Source: Flavobacteriales bacterium UBA4660
GTDB lineage: Bacteria; Bacteroidota; Bacteroidia; Flavobacteriales_D; Sanyastnellaceae
Length of the DNA stretch: 5,577 nucleotides
Reading direction: 5' to 3'
Assembly: GCA_002405435.1 (NCBI GenBank)
Contig: DHLU01000154.1
Span: 6,697 to 12,273, forward strand
Position numbers and translations under genes: made by a program. Below the pieces are notes generated by a model that ran no database searches, was not told the DNA's origin, and saw only the letters and a list, made by a program, of their open reading frames with translations. Shown in pieces: positions 1 through 5,494 of this stretch. Position 1 is the stretch's first letter. Every line of letters starts with the position of its first letter.

Positions 1-23
1 AGCTGCCCTCTTAATTGAACACC

Positions 24-45
24 CGTAATTGCCAATTCGTAATTG
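24..45. repeat. short AT-rich direct repeat with hairpin potential, downstream of the PorV/PorQ-family gene
   Basis: CGTAATTG occurs at 24-31 and again at 38-45, a 14-nt period, with a related TTAATTG at 11-17. CAATT (33-37) and AATTG (41-45) can pair around CGT. The stretch is much richer in A and T than the surrounding genes and lies just past the stop codon of the minus-strand barrel gene. It could be part of a longer intergenic repeat continuing to the left or a weak 3' end structure; there is no GC-rich stem or T-run of a standard terminator. Confidence 0.35.
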
Positions 46-51
46 TCTATC

Positions 52-1200
52 CTAACCCCGCTGCGTCTTATAGATGCTATACCTCAGGGAAAACACATTC
101 GAATACAACACATCACTCTGGTTTCCGATGTCGCTGAGGGCGTAGTCGAGTACCAGTTGTTTGATACGAAGTCCTACCCCCATATTGGGCTGCCAGGTAA
201 GGGCATCGCTGCCGTCGAAATCTTTCACGCGCTGCACGTTACCCGCTCCCATGCGGAGAAAAATAACATTGTTGTAGCCCAGTTCCCATCCGACGTGCGG
301 ATCAATACTCACCGGTTCTGCCGATACCAGCACGTTGCGCCTGCCGTCGGTGGTGAAATCTGCATTGAATTCGGCCAGCAGCGATACCTTCTTCCAGTTC
401 CAGTAGCGCGCCCCTCCCAAAATCAGCCTGGGCAGCGCGATCTCGAGTCCGTTTGCCGGAATGGCATTACCCGTCTGCTGAAAGACGGCCTGCGTCTGCT
501 GGTCGAGGGTATAACTCCATGCATTGAACGTAGACGTAATATCACGCGCCATAGCGCCGAGTTTCCACTTGCGCCATTCGTATTGCACTCCAGCGTCAAG
601 ACCGAAGCCCCAGGCAGAGGCAAAATCACCAACCTGGCGATAGATTACCTTGGCGTTGGCACCCCAACTTAACCCTGAGCCTGACGGGCGCTGGTTAACC
701 AAATCGACGCTGCTACCTGGTTTTTTCCATCCCCTTCGGGCATAGGAAAAGATAAAAGCATAATCGGCTGCCGAAAATGTGGTGATACGGTCGTAATCGA
801 TGTTGCCTCCTGCATCAATCAGGTCAGTGGTATTGGGGATGTCGTCGACCCCAAAGCGCATAAAGGAAATACTTGCTGCACTCACCGAGTCAATGCCCTT
901 GCCGATGGCGGCATAATCGTATTTGGCAATGCCAGCGAAATATTCGGAGTGCATTGCCGCTACCTCGAGGTCGCTGCGTATGCCGAGCAATCCGGCAGGA
1001 TTCCAGTAGCCGCTGGTCACATCATTGACCGAGGCCACCTGAGCCAGCGACATACCCAGGGCGCGGGCCCCGACGCCGATGTTGAGAAATTCGTTTACGT
1101 ACTTGGGTGTTAGGTCATCCTCAGGCTCCTGCACCAATTGTGCATCTGCAACCGGGAAGAAAACAACTAAAGATAGGAGTGTCAGCAGCAGTTTTGGCAT
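52..1200 (-). CDS. PorV/PorQ-family outer-membrane beta-barrel protein
   Basis: The product is 382 residues. It opens with a clear Sec signal peptide (basic K3, hydrophobic core 4-17, AxA-type cleavage after A20, then Q21). Residues 38-71 carry the hallmark of the PorV/PorQ/UPF0164 group of FadL-like barrels: FLNIGVGARALGM followed by a YWNPAGL box. The rest alternates polar and aromatic residues as beta strands do, and ends in a strand-like FSLRYSIYK. PorV proper is an outer-membrane component of the type IX secretion system that binds cargo, but it usually sits beside porU and has a different N-terminal signature (a PDARA-type box rather than IGVGARALGMS). I therefore call this a family paralogue, not PorV itself; its cargo or substrate is unknown. 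It starts 9 nt after hemD ends, so the two are probably cotranscribed. No Shine-Dalgarno sequence precedes the ATG. Confidence 0.85.
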   Translation of the reverse strand: MPKLLLTLLSLVVFFPVADAQLVQEPEDDLTPKYVNEFLNIGVGARALGMSLAQVASVNDVTSGYWNPAGLLGIRSDLEVAAMHSEYFAGIAKYDYAAIGKGIDSVSAASISFMRFGVDDIPNTTDLIDAGGNIDYDRITTFSAADYAFIFSYARRGWKKPGSSVDLVNQRPSGSGLSWGANAKVIYRQVGDFASAWGFGLDAGVQYEWRKWKLGAMARDITSTFNAWSYTLDQQTQAVFQQTGNAIPANGLEIALPRLILGGARYWNWKKVSLLAEFNADFTTDGRRNVLVSAEPVSIDPHVGWELGYNNVIFLRMGAGNVQRVKDFDGSDALTWQPNMGVGLRIKQLVLDYALSDIGNQSDVLYSNVFSLRYSIYKTQRG

Positions 1201-1209
1201 GGCATAAAA

Positions 1210-1875
1210 TTACGTCGAATAACCTGAAAGCACCTTGATTATTGTGTTTCGAAGGGCCTCGCGACTGGGAGCAGGGGCCACCTCTACCCGCGCTGCCCCG
1301 AGCCGGTGCAGCTCGAGCGCAGTGGCCTCGCCCATAGCGACCGCACGCTGATGGGGCAGAAAGGCATTTTGCAAAACGAAGGCCCTCACGTTGGAAGGCG
1401 AGGTAAAGACAAGCATATCTGCTCCGGTGATGGTGACCGGCGCCTCCGTGGTGCGGTAGCAGACCAGATCGGTCACCCGTTCGGAAGGCAATGCCTGCTG
1501 TACCGTGCGCAGGCTGTTTTCAGCGCAGGGAAAGAGCACCCCATGGGGCTCAGAAAAGCGGGCAAAGGCCCGCGCCGTATCGGGCGTAGAAGGACCCTCA
1601 CCGGTAAAAAGCACGGGACCCCGGGTTTTCAGCAGCGCTGCCGTTCCCGTTCCGATGGCCGCGAGTTTCGGCAATGGAATCCCCTCAACCTGCGCAAAAA
1701 ATGCCCTGACAGCCTCGCGCGATGAGAAGAACAGCCATGGCGGCAGGGAATCAGGCAACTGAAAGGGAAGGTGTTGCACCGAAATCATAGACTTCGCAAT
1801 GCAGGTAACTCCTTCGGGCACGACGTCGCGGGCAAAGGACACATCGGAGGAAATGAATACGGTAGGGCTTTTCAT
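1210..1875 (-). CDS. hemD: uroporphyrinogen-III synthase
   Basis: The product is 221 residues from the chosen start. The enzyme closes hydroxymethylbilane with inversion of ring D to give uroporphyrinogen III, the precursor of haem, sirohaem and cobalamin; it is cytosolic. The family is poorly conserved, and the call rests on its characteristic two-lobe pattern: LFFSSREAVRAFF at 48-60 and LAAIGTGTAALL at 71-82 in one lobe, VCYRTTE at 138-144, then the mirrored VFTSPSNVRAF at 156-166 and AVAMGEATALEL at 178-189. Length is slightly under the usual 240-260. The frame is open upstream to an ATG at 1941, which would add 22 residues unlike the family; the ATG at 1875 begins directly with MKSPTVFISS and has a -7-like box 10 nt upstream. 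No hemC or other haem gene is adjacent. The downstream neighbour is the PorV/PorQ-family gene, 9 nt away. Confidence 0.88.
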   Translation of the reverse strand: MKSPTVFISSDVSFARDVVPEGVTCIAKSMISVQHLPFQLPDSLPPWLFFSSREAVRAFFAQVEGIPLPKLAAIGTGTAALLKTRGPVLFTGEGPSTPDTARAFARFSEPHGVLFPCAENSLRTVQQALPSERVTDLVCYRTTEAPVTITGADMLVFTSPSNVRAFVLQNAFLPHQRAVAMGEATALELHRLGAARVEVAPAPSREALRNTIIKVLSGYST

Positions 1876-1885
1876 TGCGCGGTCG

Positions 1886-1893
1886 CAAAAATG
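1886..1893 (-). promoter_or_regulatory. candidate Bacteroidota -7 box for hemD
   Basis: Read on the minus strand the sequence is CATTTTTG, one mismatch from the Bacteroidota -7 consensus TAnnTTTG, and it is followed by CGACCGCGCA and the hemD ATG. No TTG is found at the -33 position about 19 nt further upstream. If used, the leader would be only a few nucleotides long. The box also supports 1875 over 1941 as the hemD start. Confidence 0.35.
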
Positions 1894-1971
1894 CAACGGC
1901 AAGAACTGTTTCCGAAGTGACTGCCGATAGACCATCCGCACCGGGCCAGGTGAACCTATAACCTGTGCGCG

Positions 1972-2835
1972 TCAGTCAGGGCAGGCCGTTCCGAAAACGC
2001 CGAGCAGAATGAGCAGGTCGCTGGTGAATACCCCGCCGTCACCGGTGAGGTCTTTGGCACAGGCAGAGGCACAACCGAAATCAGACATAAACAGCAACAC
2101 GTCGGAGGTGGCTATCAGGCCATTTTGGTCGAAATCACCTGCACAGGGCTCCTCAGGGCCAAAGGCGTAGTTGAAACAAATGTTGCTGTACACGTAGGTC
2201 TCGGAGGTCGCCGACCCGGGCGGGTCAAACACGGTGCCATCTGGATTGAGCCTGCGCAACTGCAGGTTGAGACACCCGCTGAAATCGCCCGTTCCCGTGA
2301 GCTGAGCAATAAGCACCTGCCCTGATGCATCGGGCGTGTTGGGTGGAAAAGCGGTGGGCAGGGCGCCCATGGAAACGGCACCACCCACCAGGTCATTCAC
2401 CAAGAGATTGGCACCGGCTTCCCATGCCGAAAAAACAGACAAATCCAGAGGCAATACGGTGAGCTGGTTGCCCGTCTGGCTGGTGTAGCCAATAGTCAGC
2501 CAGCTGTCGTAACCCAATGCGGGCAACAGGGGAATCAGGCCCGGATTTATGTCTTTTGTGGTGGGTCCGCCTTCGGGATGCTGGTAGAAAATACCGCCCG
2601 CCTGCAGCGAAAGCGGGTTGAAGGTGTTGCCATATACAACCTGTAATTCGAAATTGTCGGGGAAGGAAGCATAGAGCCGGATGCAATGTGGTGCCCCGCC
2701 CGTAGTAGACTGAATGGAGGCGAGGGCGTTTTCGGCAATCACCACTTCCTCCGCGGTCAGGGTGAGCGCAGGCGCCTGTGCCCGCATCAGCAGGGGCAGC
2801 AGCAGTATAACTGAAAGGGTGCAAAAGGTTTTCAT
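1972..2835 (-). CDS. secreted protein with C-terminal dockerin-like calcium-binding repeats
   Basis: The product is 287 residues from the ATG at 2835. That start gives a textbook signal peptide (MKTFCTLSVILLLPLLMRAQ, cleavage near residue 20); the longer open frame to 2952 would bury it behind 39 unlikely residues. Residues 30-225 form a beta-rich domain of unknown function with landmarks RLYASFPD (53-60), VVYGN (66-70), INPGLIPLLPALGYDSWLTIG (96-116) and CLNLQLRRLNPDG (188-200). The C-terminus has two 12-residue EF-hand-type loops of dockerin style, DFDQNGLIATSD (234-245) and DLTGDGGVFTSD (262-273), each followed by a hydrophobic helix (VLLFMSDFG, LLILLGVFG). Cysteines 231, 255, 259 and 285 flank them. 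The repeats are typical of calcium-stabilised extracellular modules. No type IX CTD is evident. The protein is probably extracellular or surface-attached; partner unknown. Confidence 0.8.
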   Translation of the reverse strand: MKTFCTLSVILLLPLLMRAQAPALTLTAEEVVIAENALASIQSTTGGAPHCIRLYASFPDNFELQVVYGNTFNPLSLQAGGIFYQHPEGGPTTKDINPGLIPLLPALGYDSWLTIGYTSQTGNQLTVLPLDLSVFSAWEAGANLLVNDLVGGAVSMGALPTAFPPNTPDASGQVLIAQLTGTGDFSGCLNLQLRRLNPDGTVFDPPGSATSETYVYSNICFNYAFGPEEPCAGDFDQNGLIATSDVLLFMSDFGCASACAKDLTGDGGVFTSDLLILLGVFGTACPD

Positions 2836-2993
2836 GGTTGAAGCAATAGGGTATAGCAAGTTAAACCAATTTACCGGCATTCGGTTCTTCCTTGTCAGGG
2901 AATTCGACCAAGGGGCTGATTCATGCCACCGGCACCCTTGTTCCAAATTCAAAAGCGAAGCCTGCTGTCAATAACTGCCGCTTGCCCATGCGC

Positions 2994-3009
2994 ACCGGCA
3001 CATGCCGGT
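2994..3009. repeat. 16-bp inverted repeat, possible operator upstream of the mlaE-like gene
   Basis: ACCGGCA (2994-3000) and TGCCGGT (3003-3009) are perfect 7-bp inverted arms separated by CA. The element lies 4 bp upstream of the candidate -7 box at 3014, where a promoter's -33 to -12 region would be, so a protein bound here would touch RNA polymerase. Two more ACCGGCA copies lie in the same divergent intergenic region (2873-2879 and 2928-2934). The heptamer also occurs several times inside coding sequence in this window, so chance is not excluded. Confidence 0.35.
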
Positions 3010-3013
3010 CTGC

Positions 3014-3021
3014 TATTTTCG
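3014..3021 (+). promoter_or_regulatory. candidate Bacteroidota -7 box for the mlaE-like gene
   Basis: TATTTTCG differs from the Bacteroidota -7 consensus TAnnTTTG at one position. It ends 11 nt before the ATG at 3033, the same layout as the boxes before hemD and the DUF6089 gene. No TTG is present about 19 nt upstream; the inverted repeat at 2994-3009 occupies that area instead. It supports the choice of 3033 as the start codon. Confidence 0.4.
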
Positions 3022-3032
3022 CAGCACTTCTC

Positions 3033-3776
3033 ATGGTAACCCTTTTCCGCAGCGCAGGCAGGTACGTCTTACTGCTGGCCGATGTGTTTGGCAAGCCCGA
3101 ACGGTTTGCCGTCTACAGGCGGCTCACAGTGGCGGAAGTCGACAAGATCGGGCTACAGTCGCTGGGCATCGTGGCGCTCCTGTCGCTCTTCATGGGTGCA
3201 GTAGTCACCTTGCAGACAGCCGCCCAGATTGATAGCGGTTGGATACCGAAGTGGACCATCGGCTTCACTACGAGGCAAACCATGATCCTTGAGTTTTCCC
3301 CCACCATCATCAGCCTCATCCTCGCCGGCAAGGTAGGCGGCAATATCGCCTCGGAAATAGGAACCATGCGGGTGCAGGAGCAAATTGACGCCCTCGAAAT
3401 TATGGGTGTCAATAGTGCCGGCTACCTCATTCTGCCCAAAATTGTGGCCGCTTTGTTCATATTCCCGTTTCTGGTGGTCATTTCGATGTTCCTCGGCATA
3501 TCGGCGGGCGCCTTCGTCGGTGAAACCACCGGGGTCATATCCTTTGCCGACTTCCAATATGGCCTTCAGTACTATTTTGACCCGTACCAGATTACCTATG
3601 CGTTGGAAAAAACCTGCGCCTTTGCCTTCATCATCACCACCATCAGCGGATACAACGGCTATTTCGCACGCGGCGGCGCACTGGGGGTTGGCCGCGCCAG
3701 CACACAGTCTGTTGTGTACAGCATCATACTGATTATGATAACCAACTACGTCCTGACGCAACTGCTGCTGCTGTGA
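3033..3776 (+). CDS. mlaE: MlaE-family ABC transporter permease (phospholipid transport)
   Basis: The product is 247 residues, an inner-membrane permease of the MlaE/YrbE/TTG2B family that moves phospholipids between the inner membrane and a periplasmic MCE protein. The diagnostic core is present: EFSPTIISLILAGKVGG at 87-103, then EIGTMRVQEQIDALEIMG at 108-125, the family's conserved coupling segment that contacts the ATPase. Hydrophobic segments lie roughly at 44-63, 84-103, 131-155, 195-210 and 226-247, after an amphipathic N-terminus (LFRSAGRYVLLLADVFGKPERF) that is usual in this family. I chose the ATG at 3033 because it gives the normal family length and N-terminus; the frame is open back to 2892, with a further ATG at 2988. 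The last base of the gene's final sense codon plus its TGA forms the GTGA overlap with the ATPase gene, which points to coupled translation. The symbol is by homology to the Mla system. Confidence 0.93.
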   Translation: MVTLFRSAGRYVLLLADVFGKPERFAVYRRLTVAEVDKIGLQSLGIVALLSLFMGAVVTLQTAAQIDSGWIPKWTIGFTTRQTMILEFSPTIISLILAGKVGGNIASEIGTMRVQEQIDALEIMGVNSAGYLILPKIVAALFIFPFLVVISMFLGISAGAFVGETTGVISFADFQYGLQYYFDPYQITYALEKTCAFAFIITTISGYNGYFARGGALGVGRASTQSVVYSIILIMITNYVLTQLLLL

Positions 3777-4543
3777 TTGAGGTGAAAAACATATACAAAA
3801 GTTTCGATGGAAACCAGGTGCTGAGCAATATCTCGGCTATCTTCGAAAGGGGCAAAATTAATTTTATCATCGGCCGCAGCGGTTCGGGCAAGTCCGTGCT
3901 GACCAAATGTGTGGTTGGCCTGATGGAGGTCAACGAGGGAAGTGTCATCTTCGACGGCCGCGACTTCACCACCATGAACAGGAAACAGCGTAAAATCGTG
4001 CGCCAGGACATGGGGATGCTCTTTCAGGGCGGGGCCCTCTTTGACTACCTGACCGTGGAGGAAAATGTGATGTTCCCGCTGCGGATGTTCAGCAAAATGT
4101 CGAAGTCTGAGATGAAAGACCGCGTGCAGTGGTGCCTGAAGCGTGTTGACCTGGAGGGAAAAAATCACCTCTACCCCTCTGAAATCTCCGGTGGTATGCA
4201 AAAAAGAACCGGCATCGCACGGGCCATCGCCATGAACCCGAAATACCTGTTCTGCGATGAACCCAACTCCGGGCTCGATCCGCAGACCGCCATCATGATC
4301 GACAACCTCATCAGGGAAATTACCTACGAAAGCAATATGACCACCGTGGTGGTTTCGCACGACATGAATTCGGTCATCGAAATCGGCGACAATATCAACT
4401 TTATCTTCGAGGGAAAACTCTGGTGGCACGGCAGCCGGCGAGAAATCCTATACAGCGACAATAAGGAAATCGGCGAATTCGTTTTTGCCAGCGAATTCAT
4501 GAAAGAAATCCGAGAAAACCTGCGGCGCGAAGGCGCTAACTGA
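3773..4543 (+). CDS. mlaF: MlaF-family ABC transporter ATP-binding protein
   Basis: The product is 256 residues, the cytosolic ATPase that powers the adjacent MlaE-type permease. All ABC motifs are intact: Walker A GRSGSGKS (34-41), Q-loop Q85 in MLFQGGALFD, signature ISGGMQKR (138-145), Walker B YLFCDEP (158-164, catalytic E163), D-loop SGLDP (166-170) and switch H196 in VVSHDM. The LFQGGALFD and SGGMQKR forms are characteristic of the MlaF/TTG2A branch, and the length is close to the family's usual 260-270. Translation starts at GTG 3773, overlapping the permease stop by four bases (GTGA); the resulting MIEVKNIYKSFDG is the expected family N-terminus and no better start exists. There is no Shine-Dalgarno sequence, so coupling to the upstream gene is likely. 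An MlaD-like MCE protein is not encoded nearby in the window. Confidence 0.95.
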   Translation: MIEVKNIYKSFDGNQVLSNISAIFERGKINFIIGRSGSGKSVLTKCVVGLMEVNEGSVIFDGRDFTTMNRKQRKIVRQDMGMLFQGGALFDYLTVEENVMFPLRMFSKMSKSEMKDRVQWCLKRVDLEGKNHLYPSEISGGMQKRTGIARAIAMNPKYLFCDEPNSGLDPQTAIMIDNLIREITYESNMTTVVVSHDMNSVIEIGDNINFIFEGKLWWHGSRREILYSDNKEIGEFVFASEFMKEIRENLRREGAN

Positions 4544-4559
4544 CAACCGCCGGGCTTCG

Positions 4560-4567
4560 TACCTTCG
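4560..4567 (+). promoter_or_regulatory. candidate Bacteroidota -7 box for the DUF6089 gene
   Basis: TACCTTCG matches TAnnTTTG at all but one specified base and is followed by CGACCCTGATTTCC and the ATG at 4582. It lies in the 38-bp gap after the ATPase gene, so the DUF6089-uppS pair may have its own promoter as well as read-through from mlaEF. No TTG is visible at the -33 position. Confidence 0.4.
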
Positions 4568-4581
4568 CGACCCTGATTTCC

Positions 4582-5475
4582 ATGCACCGACACGGCAATA
4601 TCCCCGCTTTCCTTCCCGTTAAGGGGCTCGTGAAAACGATGCTCCTGTTGGTGCTTTTTGTCGCCTCCACCGCCTGCTTACCGGCACAGACCCAGGTTTC
4701 CCGTGCCGACAAAAGCAAGGAGATCGGATTGGTGTTCGGCACCGCCTATTACCTGGGAGAAATAAACCCCTACCGGCATTTCGGCACGCGGCTCCAGTCT
4801 TCCGGTGGCCTCACCTACCGGCAGAATATCTCGCGGAGATGGACCGTGAAAGCGGGTTTGCTCTATGGTCAGGTGCTGGCCTATGACAGCGATTCACGCG
4901 ATGCCTGGAGCAGAAACCGCAACCTGCACTTCCGCAACCGGTTCTGGGAAGGGAGTTTGCAGATGGAACTCAACTATTTCAATTATCAGATCGGCAGAAA
5001 AGGCACCGAGAATATCTCACCCTACCTCTTTGCCGGTCTGGGTGTCTATAACATGCAGCCCGAAGCCGCCCTGAACGGGGTGTGGTACGAACTGCAGCCC
5101 ATCGGCACCGAGGGGCAGGGTCTTGAGGGTTTTGAAGACAAGTACCGGACGAGCGGGCTCTGCGTGCCTTTTGGCGTTGGACTGAAAGTCAACCTGTTTG
5201 GTGTTTTTGGACTCTCGCTGGAATGGGGCATACGCCGCACCTGGACCGACTACTTCGACGATGTCAGCGGCATCTATGCTGACCCCAACCTGCTCGAAGA
5301 CAACAGCGGAGACTTAGCCGTGGTGCTGGCCGACCCCAGCCTGACCCAGGAGGGCCCTCAGGGCGACAACGGGGGAATGATGCGCGGCGATCCGGGAAGG
5401 CGGGACTGGTATAGTTTTGCAACCTTATCACTAAACATACGGCTCAACAAGAAGCCAGATAATTGCTTCAAGTGA
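4582..5475 (+). CDS. DUF6089-family outer-membrane beta-barrel protein
   Basis: The product is 297 residues. The N-terminus has an export signal: an extended n-region, hydrophobic core around 20-31 (MLLLVLFVASTA) and likely cleavage after A35. The mature part matches the DUF6089 pattern as I know it: EIGLVFGTAYYLGEINP (47-63), NLHFRNRFWEGSLQMELNYF (114-133), SPYLFAGLGVYNMQP (146-160), WYELQPIGTEGQG (168-180), and EWGIRRTWTDYFDDVSG (214-230), ending with DWYSFATLSLNIRL (275-288). The alternating pattern predicts a small outer-membrane barrel; the molecular role is not established. Residues 235-274 form an acidic, glycine-rich insert suggestive of a loop. Start: ATG 4582 fits the -7-like box at 4560; GTG 4630 and ATG 4639 are in-frame alternatives giving a shorter signal peptide. 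It precedes uppS by 19 nt, a linkage I recognise from other Bacteroidota. Confidence 0.88.
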   Translation: MHRHGNIPAFLPVKGLVKTMLLLVLFVASTACLPAQTQVSRADKSKEIGLVFGTAYYLGEINPYRHFGTRLQSSGGLTYRQNISRRWTVKAGLLYGQVLAYDSDSRDAWSRNRNLHFRNRFWEGSLQMELNYFNYQIGRKGTENISPYLFAGLGVYNMQPEAALNGVWYELQPIGTEGQGLEGFEDKYRTSGLCVPFGVGLKVNLFGVFGLSLEWGIRRTWTDYFDDVSGIYADPNLLEDNSGDLAVVLADPSLTQEGPQGDNGGMMRGDPGRRDWYSFATLSLNIRLNKKPDNCFK

Positions 5476-5494
5476 CCCCCCTTAACCCTGCACA

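Larger units (their letters stand above)
2836..3032. other. divergent intergenic region
   Basis: This 197-bp region separates the start of the minus-strand dockerin-like gene from the start of the plus-strand permease gene, so it must hold promoters for both directions. On the plus side it has the -7-like box at 3014 and the inverted repeat at 2994-3009. On the minus side the best candidate is TAAATTGG at 2873-2866, one base from TAnnTTTG but about 30 nt from its ATG. TGCC-ACC-GGCA at 2924-2934 is a second small inverted repeat. I see no RNA gene or riboswitch. Confidence 0.6.

Noticed and set aside
43..672. A 209-codon open frame on the plus strand opposite the PorV/PorQ-family gene
   Set aside because: It lies wholly antisense to a well-supported barrel gene with a signal peptide and family motifs; its translation shows no domain-like pattern and is explained by codon bias in GC-rich DNA.
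1205..1212. TAATTTTA on the minus strand as a -7 box for the PorV/PorQ-family gene
   Set aside because: It overlaps the hemD stop codon and ends 4 nt before the ATG, too close for transcription to begin upstream of the start codon.
1306..1725. A 139-codon plus-strand frame opposite hemD
   Set aside because: It is an arginine- and glycine-rich shadow of hemD with no family resemblance.
1876..1941. N-terminal extension of hemD from ATG 1941
   Set aside because: The added residues (MRMVYRQSLRKQF...) do not look like the family N-terminus and would cover the -7-like box at 1886-1893.
1947..1965. CAGGT...ACCTG inverted repeat between the dockerin-like gene and hemD, as a terminator
   Set aside because: The stem is only 5 bp with a 9-nt loop and no T-run follows on the minus strand, so I do not call a terminator.
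2836..2952. N-terminal extension of the dockerin-like gene from ATG 2952
   Set aside because: It would place 39 residues ahead of an ideal signal peptide that begins at 2835.
3153..3761. A 202-codon minus-strand frame opposite mlaE
   Set aside because: It is antisense to a conserved permease; the translation is rich in H, G, D and E, as expected from reverse-reading hydrophobic codons, and has no recognisable motif.
3746..4429. A 227-codon minus-strand frame opposite mlaF
   Set aside because: It mirrors an ABC ATPase with every motif intact; no independent coding evidence.
4669..4677. Possible lipoprotein cysteine (C32) in the DUF6089 protein signal region
   Set aside because: The residues before it are S-T-A, without the leucine or similar residue that a lipobox needs at -3; standard signal peptidase I cleavage after A35 fits better.
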